Source of the DNA: Phycisphaerae bacterium
GTDB taxonomy: Bacteria; Planctomycetota; Phycisphaerae; Sedimentisphaerales; Anaerobacaceae
Reading direction: 5' to 3'
NCBI GenBank assembly: GCA_017993835.1
Contig: JAGOLX010000055.1
Span: 1 to 40,824, forward strand
DNA: 40,824 nt
The notes beneath the pieces are model-generated. The model did not search any database, had not been told where the DNA came from, and was given only the letters and a program-made list of their open reading frames with translations. A program made the position numbers and the translations under genes. This document shows positions 15,115 through 23,000 of this stretch, piece by piece; the first letter of the stretch is position 1; each line of letters starts with the position of its first letter.

Positions 15115-15183
15115 GTAGGGTGCGTAGTACGCACCATTTCATCGTCGGATGGGGTCCAAGATGGTGCGTGATACGCACCCTAC
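15115..15183. repeat. REPIN-like inverted pair of palindromes between two polyamine genes
   Basis: The left arm 15115-15137 (GTAGGGTGCG to GCACCAT) and right arm 15161-15183 (ATGGTGCG to CACCCTAC) are 23 bp each. They are reverse complements with two mismatches, separated by 23 bases. Each arm contains its own GGTGCGTA/TACGCACC palindrome. In RNA it would fold into a strong structure between the two genes of the unit. Confidence 0.8.
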
Positions 15184-15187
15184 AACT

Positions 15188-16372
15188 TCAAACTCCCAGT
15201 TTCTTCATGAGCGATTTGAGCTTCTCGACCTCTCGATTGTTTTCGAGGTAAGACTTGATGAGCTTCTCGTGCAGTTCCTGGCCGCGGTCGTAGAGGCGTT
15301 TGAGCTTCTTGGCCTTCGTCGTCTGGATCGTGTAGGCCACCATGATCGGCAGGGCCACCGTGACGTCGAGATAGGCGGTGACGGTCTCTTCGAGTTTCGT
15401 CGGATCGATCTTGCCCCAGCTCGCGGCCTCGGACGGCGGCGCCCCGGAGAGACCGCCGGTGTCGGGCCGGGCATCCGTGACGTTGATGTCGTAGTCCTGA
15501 CCGACCTCCGGGATCATCAGGACCTCCTGGATCTGCGGCTCGGTCTGGAGCATGAAGTTCTTGGGACTGCCCCCTCCGATGAGCAGGACGCCGGTCTTGC
15601 CCTTCTCGTAGTTCTTGGCGTTCAGGATGATGGCGGTCGTGTCGTTGACGTCGATGCTCGGATTGATCTTGAGCTTGAACTTGTCCAGCAGGCCTGCCGC
15701 CTCCGCGAGCAGCTCCAGGCCGGCCACGTTCATCCCGTGGGTCGAGTCGCCAGGCGACGAGGTGAACACGGGAATCCCGTTGCGGTAGGCCGCCGCGAGG
15801 ATGCTCACCTGGCCGATGCCGTTCTCCTGTTCGCACTCGTCGAGGACCTTGCCGAGGTGGTGGTAGAACTCCCGCGTGCCCATCTCCTTCTGGAACTCGG
15901 GTCGGACCAGGATCTCCCGCAGACGCCGGTCCGTCTCCATGAGCACGTCCTGGTAGTCGAACAGGATGTCGTAGATCCGCGTGACGCCCTTGTCCCGCAG
16001 GTCTGCGTCATCCACGTTGTGACTTCCGCGGAACATCGGCAGGTTGAACGCGAAGTGCAGATCGTGGTACATGTTCGCGCCCGTGGCGACGATCCAGTCC
16101 ACGAACCCGTGGTTCATCAGCGGGATGATCGCCGCGGGTCCGAGTCCCGCGGGCGTCAGGGCTCCCGCCAGGCTCATCCCGATCGTGACGTCCTCCTGCG
16201 AGTAGCGGTCGCGCAGCAGGTGGCAGGCGGCGCGGAGCCGGCCGCCGTTGTAGGCGTCCATGCAATCGACCAACTGCGCAATACTCGTCCCGGCGTCAAT
16301 CGGCGTCGGAAGAATCCGCTTGCCGCAAAGATACCGCATCTTGCCCGGGCACTGTGACTTGTCTTTTCCCAT
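15188..16372 (-). CDS. Deoxyhypusine-synthase family enzyme, probable polyamine (homospermidine-type) synthase
   Basis: 394 residues from the ATG at 16372 (AAAGGA 11 bases upstream). Longer in-frame starts are possible but add a basic leader with no family support. It has the DHS Rossmann-like core with NAD-binding segments (SLAGALTPAGLG, GIPVFTSSPGDST, GVLLIGGGSPKNF). The end motif SWGKI places the lysine that forms the enzyme-substrate imine in human DHS at K321, and K271 in GGGSPK aligns with the second conserved lysine. Bacteria lack eIF5A, so bacterial members are thought to transfer the aminobutyl group of a polyamine to a small amine instead, giving for example homospermidine. The neighbouring decarboxylase can supply putrescine. 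The C-terminal tail of about 45 charged residues looks helical. The exact substrate is inference. Confidence 0.85.
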   Translation of the reverse strand: MGKDKSQCPGKMRYLCGKRILPTPIDAGTSIAQLVDCMDAYNGGRLRAACHLLRDRYSQEDVTIGMSLAGALTPAGLGPAAIIPLMNHGFVDWIVATGANMYHDLHFAFNLPMFRGSHNVDDADLRDKGVTRIYDILFDYQDVLMETDRRLREILVRPEFQKEMGTREFYHHLGKVLDECEQENGIGQVSILAAAYRNGIPVFTSSPGDSTHGMNVAGLELLAEAAGLLDKFKLKINPSIDVNDTTAIILNAKNYEKGKTGVLLIGGGSPKNFMLQTEPQIQEVLMIPEVGQDYDINVTDARPDTGGLSGAPPSEAASWGKIDPTKLEETVTAYLDVTVALPIMVAYTIQTTKAKKLKRLYDRGQELHEKLIKSYLENNREVEKLKSLMKKLGV

Positions 16373-16963
16373 GATCGTATCGATCCTTTCAACCATCCAT
16401 CTGCGTCGCGTCGGCGCAGGCATCCCCCTGCCCACCGCACGGCGAGGCATTCTACACGACCGCCGCCGCGGCGCGAAGTCGCAACCGCGATTTTCTCGCG
16501 GCGCAGGACCTGCGACAGAAGAAATTCCGGAAAGGGTGTGAACAAAAGCAGAGACGCAGCGTAGCAGTATCTACATGGTGTGAGTGAAAGGCAGGCCGGT
16601 TCTTGATTCTTTATCGTTCGGTTTCGCACTCATATTCCTGGTTTCTTCGTTCATATATCCCGCCGGCCCAGCCCTTCGGCATACGAGTGGTTCTCCCGCA
16701 TCGAGGCAGAGCCGAGTCGTTCTGGAAGGGTTCACGCATGAGTCTTCATCTCCTCTTCTAAGATCCGTTGACGGGCCATCCTCGGCGTGAGTCCCAAGAC
16801 TGTGTTCTCGCCAGGGCACGCAGTGATCCCCAGTTGACCGACCACGTCCTCGGGCGGCGGTGGTTCACGGTCTCACTGCAGGCCCAGATATCGCGTTGTC
16901 TTCGCTACGGGCGCGTGACCCGGGCGTTATCATACGATCATCGATATTGGAAAGGACGGAGAA
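16373..16963. other. Divergent intergenic region, no gene seen
   Basis: About 590 bases between the DHS-family gene (minus) and the VIT/VWA gene (plus). Short open frames on both strands lack recognisable features. The right end carries AAAGGACGGAG before the next ATG. No convincing -35/-10 pair stands out. Confidence 0.5.
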
Positions 16964-19327
16964 ATGGGAACCAGAAGGAGTACACCGAAACAGTGGGGTC
17001 TGCCATCATGGTCGGCCTGCATCCTGGTGCTGCTGGCGGGATTATCCGGTCTGGCGTCGGCGCAGGACCCCTCCGACGCGGCCCTGCCGGCGAACGTCGT
17101 GATCCCCCACAGCCGTGCGTATGCGTACACGATGCAGCAGCAGGGGGCCGTCCGGATCACCCGGGTGGACGCCGCCATCCACATCCTCGACACGACGGCG
17201 ACAACCACCCTCGAGATCTCCCTGCGAAACGACGCTGCCACCCGGCAGGAGGCCAAACTCATCATCCCCATCGCCGATGAGGCGGTTGTCAGCGGTTTTG
17301 CCTACAGCGGCCAGAGCGATTCCCTCGCCGCGGAGGTTCTGCCCAAGGATGAGGCCGAGCGTATCTACAATCAACTGGTGGCGAAGATCCGCGATCCCGC
17401 TCTGGCCGAATTCATCGGCTACAACCTGATTGGCACGAGCGTCTTTCCCCTCGAACCCTCGGGCCAGCAGAAGATCCGTCTGACCTACGAGCACCTGCTG
17501 CGCACCGACGGCAGTCGGGTGGACTATTGCCTGCCTCGGACCGAGTCGCTGCAATATGAGGTCCCGTGGAAGATCACGGCCGTCGTCGAGAGCAACCAGC
17601 CGATCTCGGTCGTGTATTCGCCGAGCCACCTGGTCTACACCCATCGCGACAGTCCCACCCAGGTTACCGCGATCACCGACTCCGACGCGGAATTCACGCC
17701 GGGGCCGTTTGTGTTGAGTTGCCTGCTCGAAGGCGAGGGCGTCAATGCCTCCCTCCTGGCGTACCCCGACGAGGGCGCCGCCGACACAGGCTACTTCCTC
17801 GTGCTGGCCGGGACGCCCGCCAGGAGGCCCGACGACGTCAACGAGATCCCGCGCGAAGTGACGCTCGTGCTCGACCGCTCCGGCAGCATGGCCGGCGAGA
17901 AGATCAAGCAGGCCCAGGATGCGGCGGTTCAGGTCGTCACCGGCCTCGACGAGGGCGAAGCTTTCAACGTGATTATCTACAACGATTCCATCGGGATGCT
18001 TTCAACGCAGCCCGTGCCAAGGACAGCGGACAACGAGACCACCGCCCACAGCTACATCCGCGCAACCACCGCCCAGGGTTCAACCAACCTGCACGGCGCC
18101 CTGCAAACGGCGCTGGCCCAGCCCCCTACGCCGGGCATGCTGCCTCTGGTGCTGTTCCTCACGGATGGCCTGCCCACGTCGGGCATCACCGCCGAGACGG
18201 CGATCCGCGACCTGGTTGTCACCGCGAACCCCTTCGGGCGGCGTGTCTTCACGTTTGGGGTCGGCGTGGACCTGAACGCCCCTCTGCTCGACGGACTGGC
18301 CCAACTATCCCGGGCGCGTTCCTTCTTCGTGCTGCCGGGCGAGAGTGTGGAAGGGGCCGTGACGGATGTGTTCGAGAGCCTCACGGGCCCCGTCTTTGCG
18401 GACGCGACCCTGCTGATCCTGGACGCCGACGGCCAGGAGGCGGTCGGCCGGACCCAGGACGTTCTACCCGCCGTGTTACCCGACCTGTTCGAGGGCAATC
18501 GGCTCGTAGTGCTGGGCCGCTACATCGGCCTCGCGCCGCTGACTTTCGAATTCAGCGGCAACTTCCACGGCCAACCTCGCACCTTCTCGCATACGTTCTC
18601 GTTCGACGGCGCCGACCGCACCCACGGGTTCATTCCCCGTTTGTGGGCCAGCCGCAAGATCGCCGAACTGATCGGGACCATCCGGCTGTTGGGCGCCGAC
18701 CCCACCATCATGGCGGGTGATCCGCGGATCAAGGAGTTGGCCGAGACGATTGTCGCCTTATCGACCCAGTTCGGCATCATCACGGAATACACGGCGTTCC
18801 TCGCACGCGAAGGCACCGATCTGAGCAACGCCGCCGCGCTTCTGGGCCAGGCGACAACAGCCCTCTACAACACCGGCGCCGCCACGCGAGCGGGGAGCGG
18901 GGCCGTCAGCCAGAGTGTGAACCTGGCCGCACAGACGCAGGATGTTCTCAACCGCGACAGCAGCTACCTGAACTCGGAGATGGAGAGGACGCGAATCGTC
19001 AACTCGCAGCAGGCGAACGATCTGACGTTCTACTTCAAGGACGGTCGCTGGATCGACAGCCGGCTGGCGGAGATCCAGGATATCGTCACGCCGCACAGGA
19101 CCGTCGAGTTCGGCACGGATGAATTCCTCCAGATTGCGGCGGAATTGGCCGAGCAGAACCGCCAGGGTGCCCTGGCCTTCGCCCAGGACATTCTACTCAT
19201 GCTCAACGGCGAGATCCTGCTGATCGACATCCCGCCCGACGTCGAAGAAGAGTACAACCCCGTGGACCCCGAGACCACGGAACAGGGCAGCGGCACCGCG
19301 ACCACTACCCCGCGAAGAGGCAGATAA
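16964..19327 (+). CDS. Secreted VIT and von Willebrand factor A domain protein
   Basis: 787 residues. Signal peptide of about 33 residues ending LASAQ. Residues about 45-175 form a VIT (inter-alpha-trypsin-inhibitor N-terminal) domain, with HILDTTATTTLEISLRN, the IPIADEAVVSGFAY strand pair and a DEAERIYNQLV helix. A VWA domain follows at about 298-480, with an intact MIDAS start DRSGS at 304-308 and LFLTDG later. The remaining 300 residues hold a beta region, a helical linker (LWASRKIAELIG) and a disordered acidic/Thr-rich end. This domain order is known from bacterial surface or periplasmic proteins thought to bind protein partners through a metal ion. There is no sorting signal at the C-terminus. 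It appears monocistronic and is followed by a strong hairpin. Confidence 0.85.
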   Translation: MGTRRSTPKQWGLPSWSACILVLLAGLSGLASAQDPSDAALPANVVIPHSRAYAYTMQQQGAVRITRVDAAIHILDTTATTTLEISLRNDAATRQEAKLIIPIADEAVVSGFAYSGQSDSLAAEVLPKDEAERIYNQLVAKIRDPALAEFIGYNLIGTSVFPLEPSGQQKIRLTYEHLLRTDGSRVDYCLPRTESLQYEVPWKITAVVESNQPISVVYSPSHLVYTHRDSPTQVTAITDSDAEFTPGPFVLSCLLEGEGVNASLLAYPDEGAADTGYFLVLAGTPARRPDDVNEIPREVTLVLDRSGSMAGEKIKQAQDAAVQVVTGLDEGEAFNVIIYNDSIGMLSTQPVPRTADNETTAHSYIRATTAQGSTNLHGALQTALAQPPTPGMLPLVLFLTDGLPTSGITAETAIRDLVVTANPFGRRVFTFGVGVDLNAPLLDGLAQLSRARSFFVLPGESVEGAVTDVFESLTGPVFADATLLILDADGQEAVGRTQDVLPAVLPDLFEGNRLVVLGRYIGLAPLTFEFSGNFHGQPRTFSHTFSFDGADRTHGFIPRLWASRKIAELIGTIRLLGADPTIMAGDPRIKELAETIVALSTQFGIITEYTAFLAREGTDLSNAAALLGQATTALYNTGAATRAGSGAVSQSVNLAAQTQDVLNRDSSYLNSEMERTRIVNSQQANDLTFYFKDGRWIDSRLAEIQDIVTPHRTVEFGTDEFLQIAAELAEQNRQGALAFAQDILLMLNGEILLIDIPPDVEEEYNPVDPETTEQGSGTATTTPRRGR

Positions 19328-19365
19328 CGGACATCCGTTTTCCGGGGCGGAGCGAAGCAAAGGGA

Positions 19366-19411
19366 GGATCTGGGCCGCATACCCCAGGGGCATCCCCCAC
19401 GGCCCAGATCC
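19366..19411. terminator. Strong hairpin after the VIT/VWA gene
   Basis: A perfect 12-bp inverted repeat, GGATCTGGGCCG / CGGCCCAGATCC, with a 22-base loop that itself contains CCCCAGGGG. It lies 38 bases after the stop. No T run follows, so termination is plausible but unproven; it may instead be a dispersed palindromic repeat. Confidence 0.5.
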
Positions 19412-19508
19412 TTCGCCTTCGTTGTCGTCACCTGATAGGCGATAGCGGTGCTCGAATACATGCCTGAGGAGCCGTTGTCCTTCTTCCGCCAACGGTGCGA
19501 GCATCGGC

Positions 19509-19538
19509 TGCGAGTACGCCGCCGCCGGCCGGCGGCTG
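19509..19538 (+). repeat. 30-bp shared motif, copy 1
   Basis: Begins TGCGAGTACGCCGCC and ends CCGGCCGGCGGCTG. It is identical to 27350-27379 except for two bases. It lies in the non-coding stretch 19412-19770, which otherwise holds only a heptamer array. Confidence 0.7.
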
Positions 19539-19580
19539 TCTATTGACAGCCAGGACCATTCCGGGTATGCTGACCACGAG

Positions 19581-19615
19581 AATGGACGATTGATGATGGA
19601 TGATTGGCGATTGAA
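19581..19615 (+). repeat. Heptamer array
   Basis: Five contiguous 7-mers: AATGGAC, GATTGAT, GATGGAT, GATTGGC and GATTGAA, the same style as the arrays at 13947 and 32107. Confidence 0.7.
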
Positions 19616-19770
19616 CGACCAAGACCGCAGGGCGACAGCAGGTGTTTGTGTGCCCGGCGTCCTCTGGGACGAAGAGGGCGGTGGACAATACGGACAACTA
19701 TCGCATGATGGGTGGACAATGGATCTCGGGAGATTGACATGCGACATAGGAAGCGACTAGAAAACGGTAG

Positions 19771-20223
19771 CTATCCCGGGTATCCGTCAGTTCCTGCCGC
19801 GAGCAGAAGCTTCTTCTTTTCCGCATATTGGCTTCCTTTCGCCGCTGAATGCAGCGGTGTCATTCCTTCATGCGTCTTGGCGTTCGGATCAGCGCCCGCC
19901 GCCAACAAAGTAGAGACCGTCTTCTCCGTGCCGTGCTTGCAGGCCAAGTGCAGCGCGGTGTACCCATACTCATTGACAGCACGAACGTTCGCTCCACGAC
20001 TCAGTAACGCGATGACCGCCTCGTCATTGGCATACCGTGCCGCCTTGAGCAAGGGAGTCCAACCAGCGAGGTTCTGCGCTTCTAGACAATCGCCCACGTC
20101 CAGCAGAACCTCAATGGCTTCGACATGCCCTCCGACACACGCCCTGTGAATTGGGGATACCAGGGACAGCCACCTATTTGCATGGTTGACACGGTAGGGA
20201 GCGAGCGTGTAGACTGGGACCAT
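19771..20223 (-). pseudogene. Ankyrin-repeat gene, 5' truncated
   Basis: The open frame encodes about three and a half ankyrin repeats, recognisable from SPIHRACVGGHVEAIEVLL through GWTPLLKAARYANDEAVIALL, GYTALHLACKHGTEKTVSTLL and GMTPLHSAAKG. Homology stops abruptly upstream of SPIHRA at about 20160. There the sequence becomes a transposase-associated motif (20163-20179) and then antisense transposase. No ribosome binding site precedes the nearest ATG (20223), and a further ATG at 20304 lies inside the transposase remnant. The likely history is replacement of the ankyrin 5' end by the transposase unit. The remaining repeats would bind protein partners if expressed. Confidence 0.65.
20163..20179 (+). 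repeat. REP-transposase-associated motif at the insertion boundary
   Basis: GGGACAGCCACCTATTT lies 43 bases before the transposase ATG and exactly where ankyrin homology ends on the other strand. Motifs of this kind flank REP-associated transposase genes in many genomes (recalled, not searched). Confidence 0.5.
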
Positions 20224-20386
20224 GCCCAAAATTGCCCGAGCCATTGCGGTCGGATGTGCCCACCACATCATGCAACGCGGGAATGACCGCCAGGCGGTCT
20301 TCATGGTCGATGACGACCGGCGGGTGCGACCGTTGCCGATAGGTCCGCCGCGGAAGGAGCGGACAACGGGCCGGGATAAGGGGTAG
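20222..20386 (+). pseudogene. REP-associated tyrosine transposase (Y1/RAYT) N-terminal remnant
   Basis: The ATG at 20222 begins MPKIARAIAV and continues with HHIMQRGNDRQAVF, the hallmark N-terminus of Y1-family REP-associated transposases (HUH motif plus QRGN). After about residue 34 (DDDRR) homology is lost, and the frame ends at 20386 after 54 residues, against about 200-240 for an intact protein. The catalytic tyrosine is missing, so it cannot be active. It is evidence that such transposases once moved the palindromic repeats seen elsewhere in this window. Confidence 0.75.
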
Positions 20387-20408
20387 AGGACAATCAGACG
20401 GCCGGGGC

Positions 20409-20450
20409 GGGTTCTTCAAGGGGATGATCGACGATGTCCGCATCTACGAT
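20409..20450 (+). pseudogene. LamG-domain scrap
   Basis: The frame at 20409 reads GFFKGMIDDVRIYD, the signature end of LamG/concanavalin-like domains in planctomycete surface proteins. Nothing upstream or downstream extends it; it runs straight into a palindromic repeat. It is a remnant too short to function. Confidence 0.5.
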
Positions 20451-20455
20451 GAAAA

Positions 20456-20489
20456 CTGGATTCCCGTTTTCGCGAGAATGGCAATCCAG
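20456..20489. repeat. Short palindromic repeat
   Basis: CTGGATTCCC at the left and GGCAATCCAG at the right pair around a TTTTCGCGAG loop; it resembles the common CATTCCCGC/GCGGGAATG repeat family. Confidence 0.5.
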
Positions 20490-20563
20490 GGTCTTCGGGG
20501 ACCCCTGTTGTACACGAACGGATGGTCGTGCAGGCGTCGCCCTGACGAACTGCGAGCGGGGCC

Positions 20564-20592
20564 TTTACTTGGATTGGCAAATCGGGTAAAAT
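20564..20592 (+). promoter_or_regulatory. Sigma70-like promoter of the iorA operon
   Basis: TTTACT, a 17-bp spacer and TAAAAT, about 70 bases before the proposed TTG start at 20662. Confidence 0.6.
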
Positions 20593-20661
20593 GAATGGTC
20601 TTAATTGACGCATGTGGATCGTCCGATATCCTATATAGATGGTTTATCTCGGGAGAACAGG

Positions 20662-22419
20662 TTGAGGAGATTGCTCAGTGCCAACGAGGCCATCGCACGC
20701 GGCGCCTACGAATCGGGCGTGACCGTCGCGACGGGCTATCCAGGCACCCCGTCGACGGAAATCCTGGAGAATGTGGTTCAGTATAAAGGCGACGTCTACT
20801 GTGAGTGGTCGCCGAACGAGAAAGTGGCCTTCGAGGTCGCAGCGGCTGCGGCATGTGCCGGGGCGCGGTCCATCGTCACGATGAAACACGTCGGGCTCAA
20901 CGTCGCGGCCGACCCGCTCATGACGCTCAGCTACATCGGCGTCGAAGGGGGCATGGTCATCGTCGTCGCCGACGACCCGGGCATGCACTCCTCGCAGAAC
21001 GAGCAGGACACGCGGAATTACGCCCGCTTCGCGAAGATTCCGCTGTTTGAGCCCTCCGACAGTCAGGAGGCAAAGGATTTCGTCGCTGTGGCGATTCGCG
21101 TCTCGGAGGAGTTCGAGACGCCGGTGATCCTGCGGACGACCACGCGGGTCAGCCACTCGCGGAGCCTGGTCGAGCTGGGGGAACGGACCGCAAATCCCAA
21201 GACGATCGGCCTGGAGAAGAACCCGCCGCGATTCGTGCCGGTTCCGCTGTGGGGTCGTCCCATGCGGCGCAAGGTCGAGGAGCGGCTCACGCAGTTGAAG
21301 CAGGCTGCGGCAACCTCCCCGGTCAATCGGATCGAATGGCGGGACCGCTCGCTCGGGATCGTGACGCATAGCATCGCGTATCAGTACGTTCGCGAGGTCT
21401 GGCCGGAGGCGTCCGTGCTCAAGCTGGGCATGGCGTATCCCTTCCCGGACTCGCTTCTCAGCGAATTCGCGGCGGGCGTCGAAAAAGTGCTCGTCGTCGA
21501 GGAATTGGACGATTTCCTGCAGGAGCACATCAAGGCGCTGGGCATTCGCTGCGTGGGACGCGAGTTCGTGCCCGGCATCGGTGAGCTGTCCGTCACCGTG
21601 CTGCAGCAGAGTCGCGCCGCGATGGAAGGGCGTCAGCTCGCCCAGATTGCGGCGCCGAAATATACGGACGAGCTTCCCGCTCGACCTCCGGTCCTGTGTC
21701 CCGGCTGTCCCCATCGCGGGATCTTCCACGCGTTGGGCAAGCACGACGTGATTGTGACCGGGGACATCGGCTGTTACAGCCTCGGCACGTTCAAGCCGCT
21801 CAACCGGCTGGACATCATCCTGTGCATGGGCGGCGGCGTCTCGATGGCCCACGGCTTGGACAAGGCGGGCGATCCGCGAACCGTCGTCGGCATCGTGGGC
21901 GATTCGACCTTCTTCCACTCCGGCATCACCGGCCTGCTGGACATCGCCTACAACAAAGGCTGTTCGACCATCATCGTGGTGGACAACCGCACGACCGCCA
22001 TGACGGGACACCAGGATAATCCGGGCACCGGCCTGACGCTGATGGGCGAGAGCACCATCGCGGCGTCCATCGAGGAGATCGGACGAGCCTGCGGTATCCA
22101 GCGGGTCCGGACGGTGAACCCCTATGACAGCAAGCAGACGGAAAAAGTGATTGCCGAGGAAATCCACGCCAAGGAACCTTCGCTGGTCGTCTCCCGGGCG
22201 CCCTGTCCGCTGCGGGAGCACAAGCGGGTCGGACCGGTTCGACGGATCGATCCGGAGAAGTGCAAAGCCTGCAAGGCGTGTCTGAAACTGGGCTGTCCGG
22301 CCATTGACGGCGCCGGCGCCAAGCCGCGAATCGACGGATTCTTGTGCAACGGGTGCAGCCTGTGCGAACAGGTCTGCCGATTCGGAGCGATCACGGCCAC
22401 GCAGGAGGACGCGGAATGA
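20662..22419 (+). CDS. iorA: Indolepyruvate ferredoxin oxidoreductase alpha subunit
   Basis: 585 residues from a TTG at 20662 with GGGAG six bases upstream. This start places RRLLSANEAIARGAYE at the N-terminus as in the family; an in-frame TTG at 20605 would add 19 residues. It is a thiamine-diphosphate enzyme with its pyrimidine-binding part first (GYPGTPSTEI, DDPGMHSSQNEQDTR), then the TPP-binding part (CPGCPHRG, GDIGCYSLG, GDSTFFHSG). A C-terminal two-cluster ferredoxin domain has cysteines at 534, 537, 540 and 545 and at 562, 565, 568 and 572. With IorB it oxidatively decarboxylates aryl pyruvates to arylacetyl-CoA and reduces ferredoxin. It is translationally coupled to iorB through ATGA. 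Confidence 0.95.
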   Translation: MRRLLSANEAIARGAYESGVTVATGYPGTPSTEILENVVQYKGDVYCEWSPNEKVAFEVAAAAACAGARSIVTMKHVGLNVAADPLMTLSYIGVEGGMVIVVADDPGMHSSQNEQDTRNYARFAKIPLFEPSDSQEAKDFVAVAIRVSEEFETPVILRTTTRVSHSRSLVELGERTANPKTIGLEKNPPRFVPVPLWGRPMRRKVEERLTQLKQAAATSPVNRIEWRDRSLGIVTHSIAYQYVREVWPEASVLKLGMAYPFPDSLLSEFAAGVEKVLVVEELDDFLQEHIKALGIRCVGREFVPGIGELSVTVLQQSRAAMEGRQLAQIAAPKYTDELPARPPVLCPGCPHRGIFHALGKHDVIVTGDIGCYSLGTFKPLNRLDIILCMGGGVSMAHGLDKAGDPRTVVGIVGDSTFFHSGITGLLDIAYNKGCSTIIVVDNRTTAMTGHQDNPGTGLTLMGESTIAASIEEIGRACGIQRVRTVNPYDSKQTEKVIAEEIHAKEPSLVVSRAPCPLREHKRVGPVRRIDPEKCKACKACLKLGCPAIDGAGAKPRIDGFLCNGCSLCEQVCRFGAITATQEDAE

Positions 22420-23000
22420 ATAACACAGAGACGACAAGCGTGGTCCTGGTCGGCGTTGGTGGCCAAGGAATTCTCCTGGCCAGCGAGATCGTTGCACAGA
22501 CCGCGATGGTAGCCGGCTTCGACGTCAAGACGAACGAGGTTCACGGCATGGCGCAGCGTGGCGGATCGGTCGTCGCGCAGATTCGCTACGGTCGCCAGGT
22601 GCATAGTCCGCTGGTGAGCAAGGGCACAGCCAGCGTATTGGGGGCTCTGGAGCGGATCGAGGCGTTGCGATATGCGGATTTTCTGGCGCCGGGCGGCCTG
22701 GTCGTCGTCAACAGCCAGGTGATTACGCCGGTGACGGTCTCGATGGGGGCCGCACGGTATCCGGACGACGCCGAGGCGAAACTGCGCGACCAGTTCGATC
22801 GGCTGATCTATGTGGACGCCGGTGCGAAGGCAATCGAGCTGGGCAATATTCGCGTGGCGAACGTGATCCTGCTCGGGGCTCTGTCCACCGGTTTGGATCT
22901 TCCGCTCGACGCCTGGCGAACCGGTGTCGCGAACTGCGTGAAACCGCAATACAGAGACTTGAACGTGCAGGCGTTCGAGGTCGGGAGGAATCTGGCATGA
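22416..23000 (+). CDS. iorB: Indolepyruvate ferredoxin oxidoreductase beta (gamma-domain) subunit
   Basis: 194 residues; the ATG overlaps the iorA stop by four bases. GVGGQGILLASEI near the N-terminus and EVHGMAQRGGSVVAQIRYG are the hallmark motifs of the 2-oxoacid oxidoreductase gamma domain, which completes the active site with CoA-binding residues. The length is normal for stand-alone IorB. The stop overlaps the start of the next gene, again as ATGA, so three proteins are likely made in proportion. Confidence 0.95.
   Translation: MNNTETTSVVLVGVGGQGILLASEIVAQTAMVAGFDVKTNEVHGMAQRGGSVVAQIRYGRQVHSPLVSKGTASVLGALERIEALRYADFLAPGGLVVVNSQVITPVTVSMGAARYPDDAEAKLRDQFDRLIYVDAGAKAIELGNIRVANVILLGALSTGLDLPLDAWRTGVANCVKPQYRDLNVQAFEVGRNLA

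Noticed and set aside
16571-16819. 82-codon minus-strand open frame in the intergenic gap
   Set aside because: No ribosome binding site or recognisable family; composition like non-coding sequence.
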